Positions 18,159-26,766 of a stretch of DNA of 64,000 nucleotides are shown piece by piece. Location: NCBI RefSeq assembly GCF_001692325.1, contig NZ_LXKN01000018.1, positions 372,001 through 436,000 of the forward strand, in the 5' to 3' direction. The stretch is from Rhizobium sp. AC27/96 (lineage in GTDB: Bacteria; Pseudomonadota; Alphaproteobacteria; Rhizobiales; Rhizobiaceae). The notes beneath the pieces were generated by a model that was not told the origin of the DNA, made no database searches, and saw only the letters and a list, made by a program, of their open reading frames with translations. Position 1 is the stretch's first letter. Every line of letters begins with the position of its first letter. A program made the translations under genes and the position numbers.

Positions 18159-19067
18159 TTATGCAGGCACACGGGCACGGCGCCCATGCCGGAGATCGAC
18201 GGCCGTATGCCAGACGATCGTCGCGAAGATGATCGCCCCACCGATGAACGTGGCCACAGGCGGCGTCTCCGAAAAGAACAGCCAGACCCAGAACGGGGTC
18301 AGCACGATCTCCATCGAACTAATCAAGGCCGCGTCGGCAGCCGGCATTCGCCTGGAGCCGAAGAGGAAAAGGACGAAGGCGAGCGCGAAATTCGTCGCCC
18401 CGAAGGCAGCCAGCAGCAGCCAGTCGTTGACATCAACCGAGCTTGTCGAGGCGAAGGGCACGAAGATCACGAATGTCAGCAGCCCACTGACAACGCTCGA
18501 CGGCAGGATCGGAATGCTGCGGTCCATGCGCGGGATGACGATAATGAGAGCGAAGGTGACAGTCATGCCAAGCGCCAGCAGATCGCCGATGCCTGTGCCG
18601 CCACCGATCGACGACGCTACGATAACAGAGACGCCGATGAGGCAGATGCCGCCGGCAATCAGCGTTCGCTTCGCCACCCGCTCCTTCAGCATGGACCAGC
18701 TGAGAAACGCGGCGATGAATGGCGCCGTCGCATAGATCATGGTCACATTGGCGACCGTGGTCATATAAAGCGCGCCGATGAAGCAGGCCTGACTGATCAT
18801 CTGGCAGGCGAGCATCGCCAGGCCGGCCGGATGGAAGATCGAGGCCCATTGCCGCCTGGAAAACCCACCTTCGAGGAAAAAGCTGGGAATGAGCAGAAAC
18901 AGGCCACCGAACAGTGACCGCCAGGCGATCGTCGTCCAGATATCCGCGGTCAGAAGGCGTGCGTAGATGCCGCTGCAGCTCCACGCAAGCATTGCTGTAG
19001 CCACGAGTACAACGCCCCTCTCATAATCGCTGGCAAAAGCGGAGCGGGCCGGAAACTGGAATGTCAT
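18159..19067 (-). CDS. EamA/DMT-family transporter
   Basis: Membrane protein of 302 aa with about ten hydrophobic helices arranged as two EamA repeats (first from LVATAMLAWSCSGIYARLL, second from LALGMTVTFALIIVI). This is the usual length and layout of drug/metabolite superfamily exporters. It lies 77 nt upstream of the DgcA-like gene on the same strand and is divergent from a LysR regulator, so the trio is probably one regulatory unit. Substrate unknown; export of an amino-acid-like compound or methylamine is only a guess. Confidence 0.85.
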   Translation of the reverse strand: MTFQFPARSAFASDYERGVVLVATAMLAWSCSGIYARLLTADIWTTIAWRSLFGGLFLLIPSFFLEGGFSRRQWASIFHPAGLAMLACQMISQACFIGALYMTTVANVTMIYATAPFIAAFLSWSMLKERVAKRTLIAGGICLIGVSVIVASSIGGGTGIGDLLALGMTVTFALIIVIPRMDRSIPILPSSVVSGLLTFVIFVPFASTSSVDVNDWLLLAAFGATNFALAFVLFLFGSRRMPAADAALISSMEIVLTPFWVWLFFSETPPVATFIGGAIIFATIVWHTAVDLRHGRRARVPA

Positions 19068-19145
19068 GTAATGGACTCAGTGAGGAAACCGAAGGAACGG
19101 CTCCTGTTTGCGCCGATATTTGACATCAGGCAAACGAATAGTAGA

Positions 19146-19158
19146 GATAGTAGCTATC
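19146..19158. promoter_or_regulatory. Putative LysR operator palindrome
   Basis: GATAG-TAG-CTATC is a perfect 5+3+5 palindrome 21 nt upstream of the LysR start, in the 111-nt interval between it and the divergent EamA gene. Position and symmetry fit an autoregulatory LysR box; there is no direct proof. Confidence 0.45.
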
Positions 19159-19178
19159 AGAAATATTTGTGACCTGCG

Positions 19179-20054
19179 ATGCACGATCCCATCGAAAGCG
19201 ATTTGCTCCGGACCTTCCTCGTCATCAGCGAGACGTCGAATTTTTCCATAGCCGCGCAGCGCATCGGCCGCACGCAGTCAGCCGTCAGCGCCCAGATCAA
19301 GCGTCTGGAGGAAACGATCGGCGAGACGCTGTTTGACAGGAATGCACGCGGAGCGGTCCTGACCCGGGCGGGCAACCAGCTGCTTCCCTACGCGCAGAGG
19401 GTCATCGAGCTTCTGAACGAAGCGGCCGCGACCATCCGTACCAAGCCACTCGACGGACCGGTGCGGATCGGAATTCCGGAAGAGTACAGCCAGACCATAC
19501 TGCCTGCTGCGCTGGCCGCTTTCGCCATCCGGCATCCGGCCGTCGAAGTCACAGTTTCCTGCGACTACACTGCGCACAATCTCGCCGCCCTGGAGAAGGA
19601 TGAGCTCGACCTTGCTGTCGTCTTCGATTGGAGCAACCAGAACAAAGGCGAAGTCCTTTGTATCGATCCCACGGTCTGGGTAACAGCCATGGTCCACCGG
19701 CTGCACGACGCCGTGCCTTTACCCATTGCGACCTATCGGAATTCGACATGGGCGCGGGATTTCGCTCTGCGCTCCCTTGAGCAGCAAGGCCGCTCCTATC
19801 GCATCGCTTTCATCGCCGATACCAGTTCCGGCCTGAAGAACGCGGTTTCTGCCGGGCTCGCGGTGACGACCCTATCACGCAGCAATATTCCGCATGGCTG
19901 CCGGGAGCTGACGAGCGAGGACGGTTTTCCGCCCGTCGATTCCTCGCGCGTCGTACTACGCCGCAATCCCTATCATTCGAGCGAGGCAATTCAGGAACTC
20001 GCCGAGAGGGTGCGGGAAGCCTTCCAGCCTATGTCGGTTCTGCCGCAGCCGTAG
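19179..20054 (+). CDS. LysR-family transcriptional regulator
   Basis: Regulator of 291 aa. The N-terminal winged helix-turn-helix is clear (TFLVISETSNFSIAAQRIGRTQSAVSAQIKRLEE), and a periplasmic-binding-protein-like effector domain follows from about residue 90. Divergent orientation to the EamA and flavoprotein genes suggests it controls them. The 3' end overlaps the convergent AraC-type gene by 26 bases. Effector unknown. Confidence 0.9.
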   Translation: MHDPIESDLLRTFLVISETSNFSIAAQRIGRTQSAVSAQIKRLEETIGETLFDRNARGAVLTRAGNQLLPYAQRVIELLNEAAATIRTKPLDGPVRIGIPEEYSQTILPAALAAFAIRHPAVEVTVSCDYTAHNLAALEKDELDLAVVFDWSNQNKGEVLCIDPTVWVTAMVHRLHDAVPLPIATYRNSTWARDFALRSLEQQGRSYRIAFIADTSSGLKNAVSAGLAVTTLSRSNIPHGCRELTSEDGFPPVDSSRVVLRRNPYHSSEAIQELAERVREAFQPMSVLPQP

Positions 20055-21027
20055 CGCGGCCGCGCAGCCTGCGACGGGTACCGGACGGGCTTTCGGAAAA
20101 GCTCGCCCGGTAGCTGCGGGAAAAGGCAGAGGCCGAGTTGAATCCGGTTGCCGCCGCGATCTCGGCAAAGGAATCCTTCGTCTCGATCACCTTGCGGCGG
20201 GCGGCATTCAGCCTTAGCGCCAGATAATGCACATGCGGCGGCGCCCCGATGCTATCCTGGAAAAGCGCCTGCAGATGACGGGCGCTGAGGCCGAGGCGGC
20301 GAGCCAGACGCGTGAGCACCAGCGGCTGTTCGATATGGTCTTCCATGAGGCGGATGGCCTGGGCAACGCGCGGGTCCCGCATGCGCAGGCCGGCCGTCGA
20401 AGGCGATAACTCCGCCGCACTCTGGGTATTGGCCGGTTCATAGATGAAGAGACGGCTGACCTCGAGCGCCAGCGAATAGCCTTGCCGCCGACGGATGATT
20501 TCGAGCATCAGATCGACCGTCGGCAGAGAACCGGCCGTGGTAATGCGTTTGCCATCGATCACGAAGCGGTCCTTGACGGCCTTCACCTGCGGATAGGCAA
20601 GCGCAAAATCGTCGAAATCCTCCCAATGGACGGCGGCTGAGACATTGTCGAGAAGACTCGCCTCGGCCAGCAGCCAGCTGCCGGACTCAATGCCGGCGAT
20701 CATCGAGCGATGACGCGCGGTTTGCGATAAGTGCATCTTTAGGGCTTGCGTGGCGCTGCGCCGCCAGTTGTAGCTGGCGAGAACGAAGAGCGGTGCTGTC
20801 TCCGACATCGGTCTGAAGTTGCCGGATGCAGGCACCGGGATGAGGCTCGTCGTCTCCACAGGCGAACCATCCAGCGTAAATAGCCGCCAGCGATAGAGTT
20901 CCGCCCCGGAAATGCGGTTGGCCCCGCGCAGCGGCTCGATCACCGACGCGATCAGGATCAGGTTCGTTTCCGGCAGGACCAGCAGATCGATATCAAGGGG
21001 TGCGTTGGAAGGGTTCAGCATCGGCAT
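20029..21027 (-). CDS. GlxA/CdhR-like AraC-family regulator of carnitine catabolism
   Basis: Regulator of 332 aa: a DJ-1/PfpI-like amidase fold (residues 1-190; DIDLLVLPETNLILIASVIEP) followed by two AraC helix-turn-helices (LARRLGLSARHLQALFQD and FAEIAAATGFNSASAFSRSYR). This is the layout of CdhR and GbdR, which control carnitine and glycine betaine catabolism in Pseudomonas. The open frame extends to 21255, but that would run over the divergent promoter, so I start at M77 (21027; the ATG at 21021 is also possible). It is divergent from the carnitine operon, and two direct repeats in between are a likely site for it. Confidence 0.85.
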   Translation of the reverse strand: MPMLNPSNAPLDIDLLVLPETNLILIASVIEPLRGANRISGAELYRWRLFTLDGSPVETTSLIPVPASGNFRPMSETAPLFVLASYNWRRSATQALKMHLSQTARHRSMIAGIESGSWLLAEASLLDNVSAAVHWEDFDDFALAYPQVKAVKDRFVIDGKRITTAGSLPTVDLMLEIIRRRQGYSLALEVSRLFIYEPANTQSAAELSPSTAGLRMRDPRVAQAIRLMEDHIEQPLVLTRLARRLGLSARHLQALFQDSIGAPPHVHYLALRLNAARRKVIETKDSFAEIAAATGFNSASAFSRSYRASFSESPSGTRRRLRGRATAAAEPT

Positions 21028-21037
21028 CGTCTCGAAT

Positions 21038-21069
21038 TTCCGATAATGTATCGATTGCTTCCGATAATG
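21038..21069. promoter_or_regulatory. Direct repeats TTCCGATAATG, putative CdhR-like operator
   Basis: Two identical 11-mers, TTCCGATAATG at 21038-21048 and 21059-21069, are spaced 21 bp start to start, that is two helical turns, so both lie on the same DNA face. They sit between the AraC-type regulator and the operon it faces, 56 nt upstream of the first operon start. This is the expected geometry for an AraC-family dimer. Confidence 0.65.
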
Positions 21070-21124
21070 CAAAGCATGAAGATGCCGCATGCCTCGTAAT
21101 GTCCTCAATACGAGGGAGAACAAA

Positions 21125-22027
21125 ATGCCTCTTGCGATGAACCGCGATGTCTTCATCACCTGTGCCGTGACCGGTGCCGGTGATACGGTTTCGAAATCCA
21201 GCCATGTTCCGATTACTCCCAAGCAGATCGCGGATTCGGCGATCGACGCCGCCAAGGCTGGGGCGGCAATCGTTCACTGCCATGTCCGCGATCCGGAAAC
21301 CGGGGCTGCCAGCCGCCGCAACGATCTCTACAGGGAAGTCACCGACCGCATACGCTCGGCTGACGTCGATGTGGTGCTGAACCTCACGGCCGGCATGGGC
21401 GGTGACCTGATTTTCGGCGATGTCGAACGCCCATTGCCCCTGAACGACAAGGGCACGGACATGGCAGGCGCCTCCGAGCGCGTGAGCCACGTCGCCGAAT
21501 GCCTGCCGGAGATCTGCACGCTCGATTGCGGCACGATGAATTTCAGCCTCGGCGATTATGTCATGACCAACACGCCCTCGATGCTGAGGGCCATGGCGAA
21601 GAAGATGACCGATCTCGGCGTGCGTCCTGAGATCGAGGCTTTCGACACTGGTCATCTCTGGTTCGCCAAGCAGCTTGCCGAGGAGGGTCTCATTGAGGAT
21701 CCGGTTCTCATCCAGCTCTGCATGGGCATCCCCTGGGGGGCGCCCGACGACCTGAACACCTTTATGGCGATGGTCAATAATGTTCCCAAAAGCTGGACCT
21801 TCTCGGCCTTTTCCATCGGCCGCAACGCCATGGCCTATCCGGCTGCCGCGATCCTGGCCGGCGGCAATGTCCGCGTCGGGCTCGAAGACAATCTCTATGC
21901 CGGAAAGGGTACGCTCGCGACCAATGCGCAGCTCGTCGAAAAGGCCGTGCAGGTGGTCGAGGGCATGGGCGCACGCATCATCGGCCCCGAAGATGTCCGC
22001 AAGAAACTGAAATTGACGAAGCGCTGA
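21125..22027 (+). CDS. Beta-keto acid cleavage enzyme (BKACE), 3-dehydrocarnitine cleavage
   Basis: Protein of 300 aa of the DUF849/BKACE family. The Zn-binding pair is in IVHCHVRDPETG and a later glutamate in VRVGLEDNLYAGKG. Start at 21125 follows AGGGAGAA. Family enzymes condense a beta-keto acid with acetyl-CoA and cleave to acetoacetate plus a new CoA ester. Beside carnitine dehydrogenase the substrate should be 3-dehydrocarnitine, giving betainyl-CoA and acetoacetate, as shown for the Sinorhizobium route. The next gene, which makes the substrate and hydrolyses the product, begins 7 nt downstream. Confidence 0.88.
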   Translation: MPLAMNRDVFITCAVTGAGDTVSKSSHVPITPKQIADSAIDAAKAGAAIVHCHVRDPETGAASRRNDLYREVTDRIRSADVDVVLNLTAGMGGDLIFGDVERPLPLNDKGTDMAGASERVSHVAECLPEICTLDCGTMNFSLGDYVMTNTPSMLRAMAKKMTDLGVRPEIEAFDTGHLWFAKQLAEEGLIEDPVLIQLCMGIPWGAPDDLNTFMAMVNNVPKSWTFSAFSIGRNAMAYPAAAILAGGNVRVGLEDNLYAGKGTLATNAQLVEKAVQVVEGMGARIIGPEDVRKKLKLTKR

Positions 22028-22034
22028 GGCACCG

Positions 22035-23525
22035 ATGACCAAGATCAACAAGGCGGCCTGTATCGGCGGCGGCGTCATCGGCGGCGGATGGATTGCCCGT
22101 TTCCTGCTGGCCGGCATAGATGTCGATGTCTACGACCCGCATCCGGAGGCGACCCGCATCGTCGGTGAAGTGCTTGCCAATGCCGAAAAAGCCTATGCGA
22201 TGTTGACCGGCGCACCTCTGCCGCCGCGTGGCAAGCTGGTATTCAAGGACACGCTGGAGGCAGCCATCGACGGTGCCGACTGGATCCAGGAAAGCGTGCC
22301 CGAGCGGCTCGATCTCAAGCGCAACGTACTGACGCAAATCGATGCCGCCGCAAAGCCCGATGCGCTGATCGGCTCGTCGACGTCGGGCCTTCTGCCGACC
22401 GATCTGCAGCGCGACATGCGCCATCCCGAGCGCCTCTTCGTCGCCCATCCCTATAATCCGGTCTATCTGCTGCCGCTCGTCGAGATCGTCGGCGGCGAAA
22501 AGACCAGTGCTGCGACGATCCAGGCCGCCATGGACAGGCTGCCGCCGATCGGCATGAAAGGCGTGCATATCGCCAAGGAGATCGAGGCTTTCGTCGGCGA
22601 TCGCCTGCTGGAAGCGCTCTGGCGCGAGGCGCTGTGGCTGATCAAGGACGACATCTGCACCGTCGAGACGCTTGACGACGTCATCCGCTATTCATTCGGC
22701 CTTCGCTGGGCGCAGATGGGCCTGTTCCAGACCTATCGCATCGCTGGCGGCGAAGCGGGTATGCGTCATTTCCTGGCACAATTTGGTCCTGCGCTTCAAT
22801 GGAACTGGACCAAACTGATGGATGTCGTCGATCTCGACGATGCCCTCGTCGAGAAGATCGGCCAGCAGTCGGATGAGCAGGCCGATGGCCTGTCGATCCG
22901 CGAACTCGAGCGCATTCGCGACGAAAACCTCGTTCGGATTCTGCAGAGCCTGAAAGGCAGCCATGGCGGCAAGGGCTGGGGCGCCGGCAAGCTACTTAAG
23001 GATTTCGAGCATCATCTTTGGGCCGTTGGAGGCGGAGAGAAGCAGGAGCTTGATGTCGCAAAGCCGCTGCGCCTGATCGACACCAAGGTCAGCCCGGCAT
23101 GGGTCGACTATAACGGCCACATGACCGAGCATCGCTATCTACAGGTGTTTGGCGATACGTCGGACGCGCTTCTGCGCTTGATCGGTGTCGATCTCGATTA
23201 CGTCGCGGGCGGCCACAGCTACTATACGGTGGAGACCCATATCCGCCACATCGGCGAAGCGAAGCTCGGTCAGGCCATCCATTCGACCTGCCAGATTCTC
23301 ACGTCGGACGAAAAGCGGCTGCATGTGTTCCATACACTGCACGATGGCGCGAGTGGCGACCTGATCGCCACCGCCGAGCACATGCTGCTGCATGTCGATG
23401 CCAAGGCGGGCAAGGCCATGGCCGCACCGGAGGAGGTGCTGGCCAAACTAAGGCCGATCGCCGCGGCGCATGCCGCCTTGCCAATGCCGGAGGGAGCCGG
23501 CCGTCATGTGGGACAAAAACGCTAG
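22035..23525 (+). CDS. L-carnitine dehydrogenase fused to betainyl-CoA thioesterase
   Basis: Bifunctional protein of 496 aa. Residues 1-320 are a 3-hydroxyacyl-CoA dehydrogenase-type NAD enzyme (CIGGGVIGGGWIARFLLAG for NAD; VAHPYNPVYLLPLVEIVGG around the catalytic histidine). Residues 345-480 are a hotdog thioesterase (VDYNGHMTEHRYLQVFGD, then HIRHIGEAKLGQ). Role: L-carnitine + NAD to 3-dehydrocarnitine, then hydrolysis of the betainyl-CoA made by the neighbouring BKACE to glycine betaine. This fusion is known from Sinorhizobium meliloti; many other bacteria have the dehydrogenase alone. GAGG precedes the ATG. Confidence 0.9.
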   Translation: MTKINKAACIGGGVIGGGWIARFLLAGIDVDVYDPHPEATRIVGEVLANAEKAYAMLTGAPLPPRGKLVFKDTLEAAIDGADWIQESVPERLDLKRNVLTQIDAAAKPDALIGSSTSGLLPTDLQRDMRHPERLFVAHPYNPVYLLPLVEIVGGEKTSAATIQAAMDRLPPIGMKGVHIAKEIEAFVGDRLLEALWREALWLIKDDICTVETLDDVIRYSFGLRWAQMGLFQTYRIAGGEAGMRHFLAQFGPALQWNWTKLMDVVDLDDALVEKIGQQSDEQADGLSIRELERIRDENLVRILQSLKGSHGGKGWGAGKLLKDFEHHLWAVGGGEKQELDVAKPLRLIDTKVSPAWVDYNGHMTEHRYLQVFGDTSDALLRLIGVDLDYVAGGHSYYTVETHIRHIGEAKLGQAIHSTCQILTSDEKRLHVFHTLHDGASGDLIATAEHMLLHVDAKAGKAMAAPEEVLAKLRPIAAAHAALPMPEGAGRHVGQKR

Positions 23526-23537
23526 GAGGAAGCGATC

Positions 23538-24698
23538 GTGAATTTCGGACTCAGCGAAGAACAGGAAATGATCGTCAAGACGGTCCGGGACTTCGTGGAG
23601 ACGGAGATCTATCCGCACGAAAACGCGGTCGAGCGCACTGGTATCGTGCCTCCGGATCTTGGGCAAGATATCAAGCGCAAATGCATCGAACTCGGCTTCT
23701 ATGCCTGCGGTTTTCCCGAGGAAATCGGAGGCGCCGGCCTCGATCATCTGACCTTCACGCTGGTCGAGCGTGAGCTCGGCCGGGGCTCGATGGCGCTGAC
23801 GGTCTTCTTCGGCCGCCCCTCCGGTATCTTGATGGCCTGCGAAGGCGAACAGCGTGAGCGTTATCTGCTGCCAGCCGTGCGTGGTGAACGCGTCGACGCG
23901 CTCGCCATTACCGAGCCGGACGCAGGCTCCGACATGCGCGGCATGAAATGCGCCGCAAGGCAGGATGGCGATGATTTCGTGCTCAACGGCACGAAGCATT
24001 TCATCTCTCATGCCGATGTCGCCGATTTCGTCATCGTCTTTGCGGCGACCGGCGAGGAAGAGACCGCGAAAGGCGTCAAGAAGAAGATCACCGCCTTCCT
24101 GGTCGATCGCGGCACACCGGGCTTCGAAATTCTGCAGGGCTACGATTCACTCTCGCATCGCGGCTATCACAACTGCATCCTGAACTTCACCGATTGCCGA
24201 TTGCCGAAGTCGCAGGTGCTCGGCGCAGTGCATCGCGGCTTCGATCTCGCCAATCAATGGCTCTATGGAACCCGCCTGACGGTGGCCGCCACCTGCGTCG
24301 GACGAGCGCGCCGCGTTTTCGATCTTGCCCTGCCCTATGCCGCCGAGCGCAAGCAATTCGGCAAGCCGATCGGCGCCAATCAGGGCGTGTCGTTCAAGCT
24401 TGCCGACATGATCACCGAGATCGATGCGGCTGACCTGCTGACATTATCGGCTGCCTGGAAGCTGGATGCCGACATCCCGGCCAATCGCGAGATCGCATCC
24501 GCCAAGCTCTACGCCTCGGAAATGCTTGCCCGCGTCACCGACGAGGCAATCCAGATTTTCGGCGGCATGGGATTGATGGACGACCTGCCGCTCGCCCGCT
24601 TCTGGCGCGATGCCCGCGTCGAGCGCATCTGGGACGGCACCTCGGAAATCCAGCGGCATATCATAAGCCGTGACCTGCTTCGGCCATTCGGAGCATGA
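23538..24698 (+). CDS. Acyl-CoA dehydrogenase, probable gamma-butyrobetainyl-CoA dehydrogenase
   Basis: FAD enzyme of 386 aa with the three usual acyl-CoA dehydrogenase domains: ALAITEPDAGSDMRGMKCA, the beta domain around GTKHFISHADVADFV, and the C-terminal helices with ERKQFGKPIG and AIQIFGGMGLMDDLP. In the segment where medium-chain enzymes have the catalytic Glu (YEGTS), this protein reads IWDGTSEIQ, so Asp occupies that place. GTG start with GGAGGAAG upstream. In this operon the likely step is gamma-butyrobetainyl-CoA to crotonobetainyl-CoA. Electron acceptor presumably ETF, encoded elsewhere. Confidence 0.82.
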   Translation: MNFGLSEEQEMIVKTVRDFVETEIYPHENAVERTGIVPPDLGQDIKRKCIELGFYACGFPEEIGGAGLDHLTFTLVERELGRGSMALTVFFGRPSGILMACEGEQRERYLLPAVRGERVDALAITEPDAGSDMRGMKCAARQDGDDFVLNGTKHFISHADVADFVIVFAATGEEETAKGVKKKITAFLVDRGTPGFEILQGYDSLSHRGYHNCILNFTDCRLPKSQVLGAVHRGFDLANQWLYGTRLTVAATCVGRARRVFDLALPYAAERKQFGKPIGANQGVSFKLADMITEIDAADLLTLSAAWKLDADIPANREIASAKLYASEMLARVTDEAIQIFGGMGLMDDLPLARFWRDARVERIWDGTSEIQRHIISRDLLRPFGA

Positions 24699-24702
24699 CG
24701 AC

Positions 24703-26760
24703 ATGACGCAACGCCCGCTCGACCGCCTCATCAGACCCAGAACGATCGCCGTCTTCGGCGGCCGCGAGGCGCGACGGGTCATCGAGCAATGCGATCTCAT
24801 GGGGTTTGCCGGTGAGATCTGGCCCGTGCATCCGACGCAGGAAAGTGTGCTCGGCCGCCGATGCTATCGCTCGGTGGCAGAGCTGCCGGATGCGCCGGAC
24901 GCCGCCTTCGTTGGCGTCAACAGAACGCTCACCGTGCAGATCGTTCGCGAGCTGTCCGCCAAAGGCGCCGGTGGCGCTGTCTGCTATGCCTCCGGGTTCA
25001 GCGAGGCGGTTTCGGAGCTGGCGGACGGCGCCGAGCTGCAGCAGGCTCTCGTCGAAGCCGCCGGCGATATGCCCATCGTCGGCCCCAACTGCTACGGCAT
25101 GATCAACGGCCTTGATGGCGCCCTGCTCTGGCCCGATCAGCACGGTATAGTGCGCACCGAGCGCGGCGTCGCGATCCTCACCCAATCCTCCAACATCGCC
25201 ATCAATCTCAGCATGCAAAGACGCGGCCTGCCCATCAGCTATCTGATGACGGCAGGCAATCAGGCGCAGATTGGCCTGTCGGATCTCGCGCGGGCAGTTC
25301 TCGAAGATCCTCGCGTGACGGCGGTCGGCCTGCATATCGAGGGATTTGGCGATATAAGATCGCTAGAGGCTCTGGCCGCCCGCGCTCGCGAGCTGAAAAA
25401 GCCGGTGATCGCGCTGAAGGTCGGCAAGTCCGAACAGGCCCAACACGCGGCAATCTCGCATACGGCATCGCTTGCCGGCAGCGACGCTGTGGCAGAGGCC
25501 GTTCTCCACCGCCTCGGTATCGGCCGCGTCACGACGCTGCCGGAGCTGATCGAGACGCTGAAACTGCTGCATGTCGCAGGCCCGCTTGAGAGTAATGCCA
25601 TTTCCTCGATGAGCTGTTCTGGCGGCGAGGCCTCGCTGATGGCCGATGCGGCGGTCGGTCTGAATATCGAGTTCCGCGCCCTCAAGGCCGAACAGCTGAC
25701 TGCGCTCCGCGCCAGCCTCGGCCAGATGGTGACGCTTTCCAATCCGCTCGACTACCACACCTTCGTTTGGGGCGATCTGACCCGACAGACGGAGGCTTTC
25801 AGCGCGATGTTCGCAGGCGGTTATGCCCTCAATCTGCTGGTGCTCGATTTTCCGCGCGAAGATCGATGCGACGGCGCTGACTGGATGATCACTGTTGCGG
25901 CCGTTGCCGCAGCGGCGAAGCAAACTGGTGCCCGCGCCGGCATTCTGGCGACATTGCCTGAAAACATGCCGGAGGCAATCGCGCAGCAATTGATCGAAAC
26001 CGGCATCGTGCCGCTCTGCGGCATCAGCGAGGCACTGGCGGCGGCTGATATCGCCAGCAGGATCGCCGACGCCTGGAAGCGGCCGCAACCATTGCCGCTC
26101 CTCAATACCCCGAGCGACGCGGGCGAAATGGAGACCCTGAGCGAGGCTGCGGCCAAGGCCGAGCTTGCGGCTGTTGGACTTATAGTTCCGCATGGAAAAA
26201 CCGCCGCTACGGCGAGCGAGGCGGCCGACTGCGCGGAGCAACTCGGTTTCCCTGTCGCCCTCAAGGCGCTCGGCGTCGAACACAAGTCCGAGGTGGGCGC
26301 CGTCAAGCTCAACCTATGGGATAGAAATGCCATTATAGATGCCGCCGAAGGCATGGCTCGTGTCGCGCATGGATTTCTCGTCGAACGCATGATCGAGCGC
26401 CCACTCGCGGAGCTGATCGTCGGAGCGGTTCGTGATCCCGTCGTCGGCCTGACACTCACGGTCGGCGCAGGCGGGATCCTCGTGGAATTGCTCGAAGATT
26501 CCATCGTTTTGCCGCTTCCCGTGACGAAAGCCGAGGTGTTGGACCGGATTTCCCGGCTGAAGGTCCGGAAATTGATCGAAGGCTATCGCGGCGGTGCGGG
26601 CACCAATATCGAAATGGTTGCCGACGCCGTCGTATCAGCGGCAGAATATGTCGTAAAGAATGCCGCACGGCTTGAAGAACTGGACATTAATCCATTGATG
26701 GTTCTACCAGAATCTCGTGGCGTCGTAGCCGCGGATGCTCTCATCCGGCGAAGGAGCTAG
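24703..26760 (+). CDS. NDP-forming acyl-CoA synthetase (acetate-CoA ligase family), probable betaine:CoA ligase
   Basis: Protein of 685 aa: CoA-binding Rossmann domain (IAVFGGREARRVIEQC) at 1-130, succinyl-CoA-synthetase-like domains at about 140-450 with the phospho-histidine loop AISHTASLAGSD, and a C-terminal ATP-grasp domain from about 470 (VALKALGVEHKSEVGAVKLN). Start at 24703, nine bases after GGAG. These enzymes activate acids reversibly with release of ADP and phosphate, unlike AMP-forming CaiC. Its place between an acyl-CoA dehydrogenase and CaiD implies activation of gamma-butyrobetaine, crotonobetaine or carnitine. Substrate inferred. Confidence 0.82.
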   Translation: MTQRPLDRLIRPRTIAVFGGREARRVIEQCDLMGFAGEIWPVHPTQESVLGRRCYRSVAELPDAPDAAFVGVNRTLTVQIVRELSAKGAGGAVCYASGFSEAVSELADGAELQQALVEAAGDMPIVGPNCYGMINGLDGALLWPDQHGIVRTERGVAILTQSSNIAINLSMQRRGLPISYLMTAGNQAQIGLSDLARAVLEDPRVTAVGLHIEGFGDIRSLEALAARARELKKPVIALKVGKSEQAQHAAISHTASLAGSDAVAEAVLHRLGIGRVTTLPELIETLKLLHVAGPLESNAISSMSCSGGEASLMADAAVGLNIEFRALKAEQLTALRASLGQMVTLSNPLDYHTFVWGDLTRQTEAFSAMFAGGYALNLLVLDFPREDRCDGADWMITVAAVAAAAKQTGARAGILATLPENMPEAIAQQLIETGIVPLCGISEALAAADIASRIADAWKRPQPLPLLNTPSDAGEMETLSEAAAKAELAAVGLIVPHGKTAATASEAADCAEQLGFPVALKALGVEHKSEVGAVKLNLWDRNAIIDAAEGMARVAHGFLVERMIERPLAELIVGAVRDPVVGLTLTVGAGGILVELLEDSIVLPLPVTKAEVLDRISRLKVRKLIEGYRGGAGTNIEMVADAVVSAAEYVVKNAARLEELDINPLMVLPESRGVVAADALIRRRS

Positions 26761-26766
26761 CAGAAG

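Noticed and set aside
20993..22117. 374-codon minus-strand open frame
   Set aside because: Covers the divergent promoter and lies antisense to the BKACE gene.
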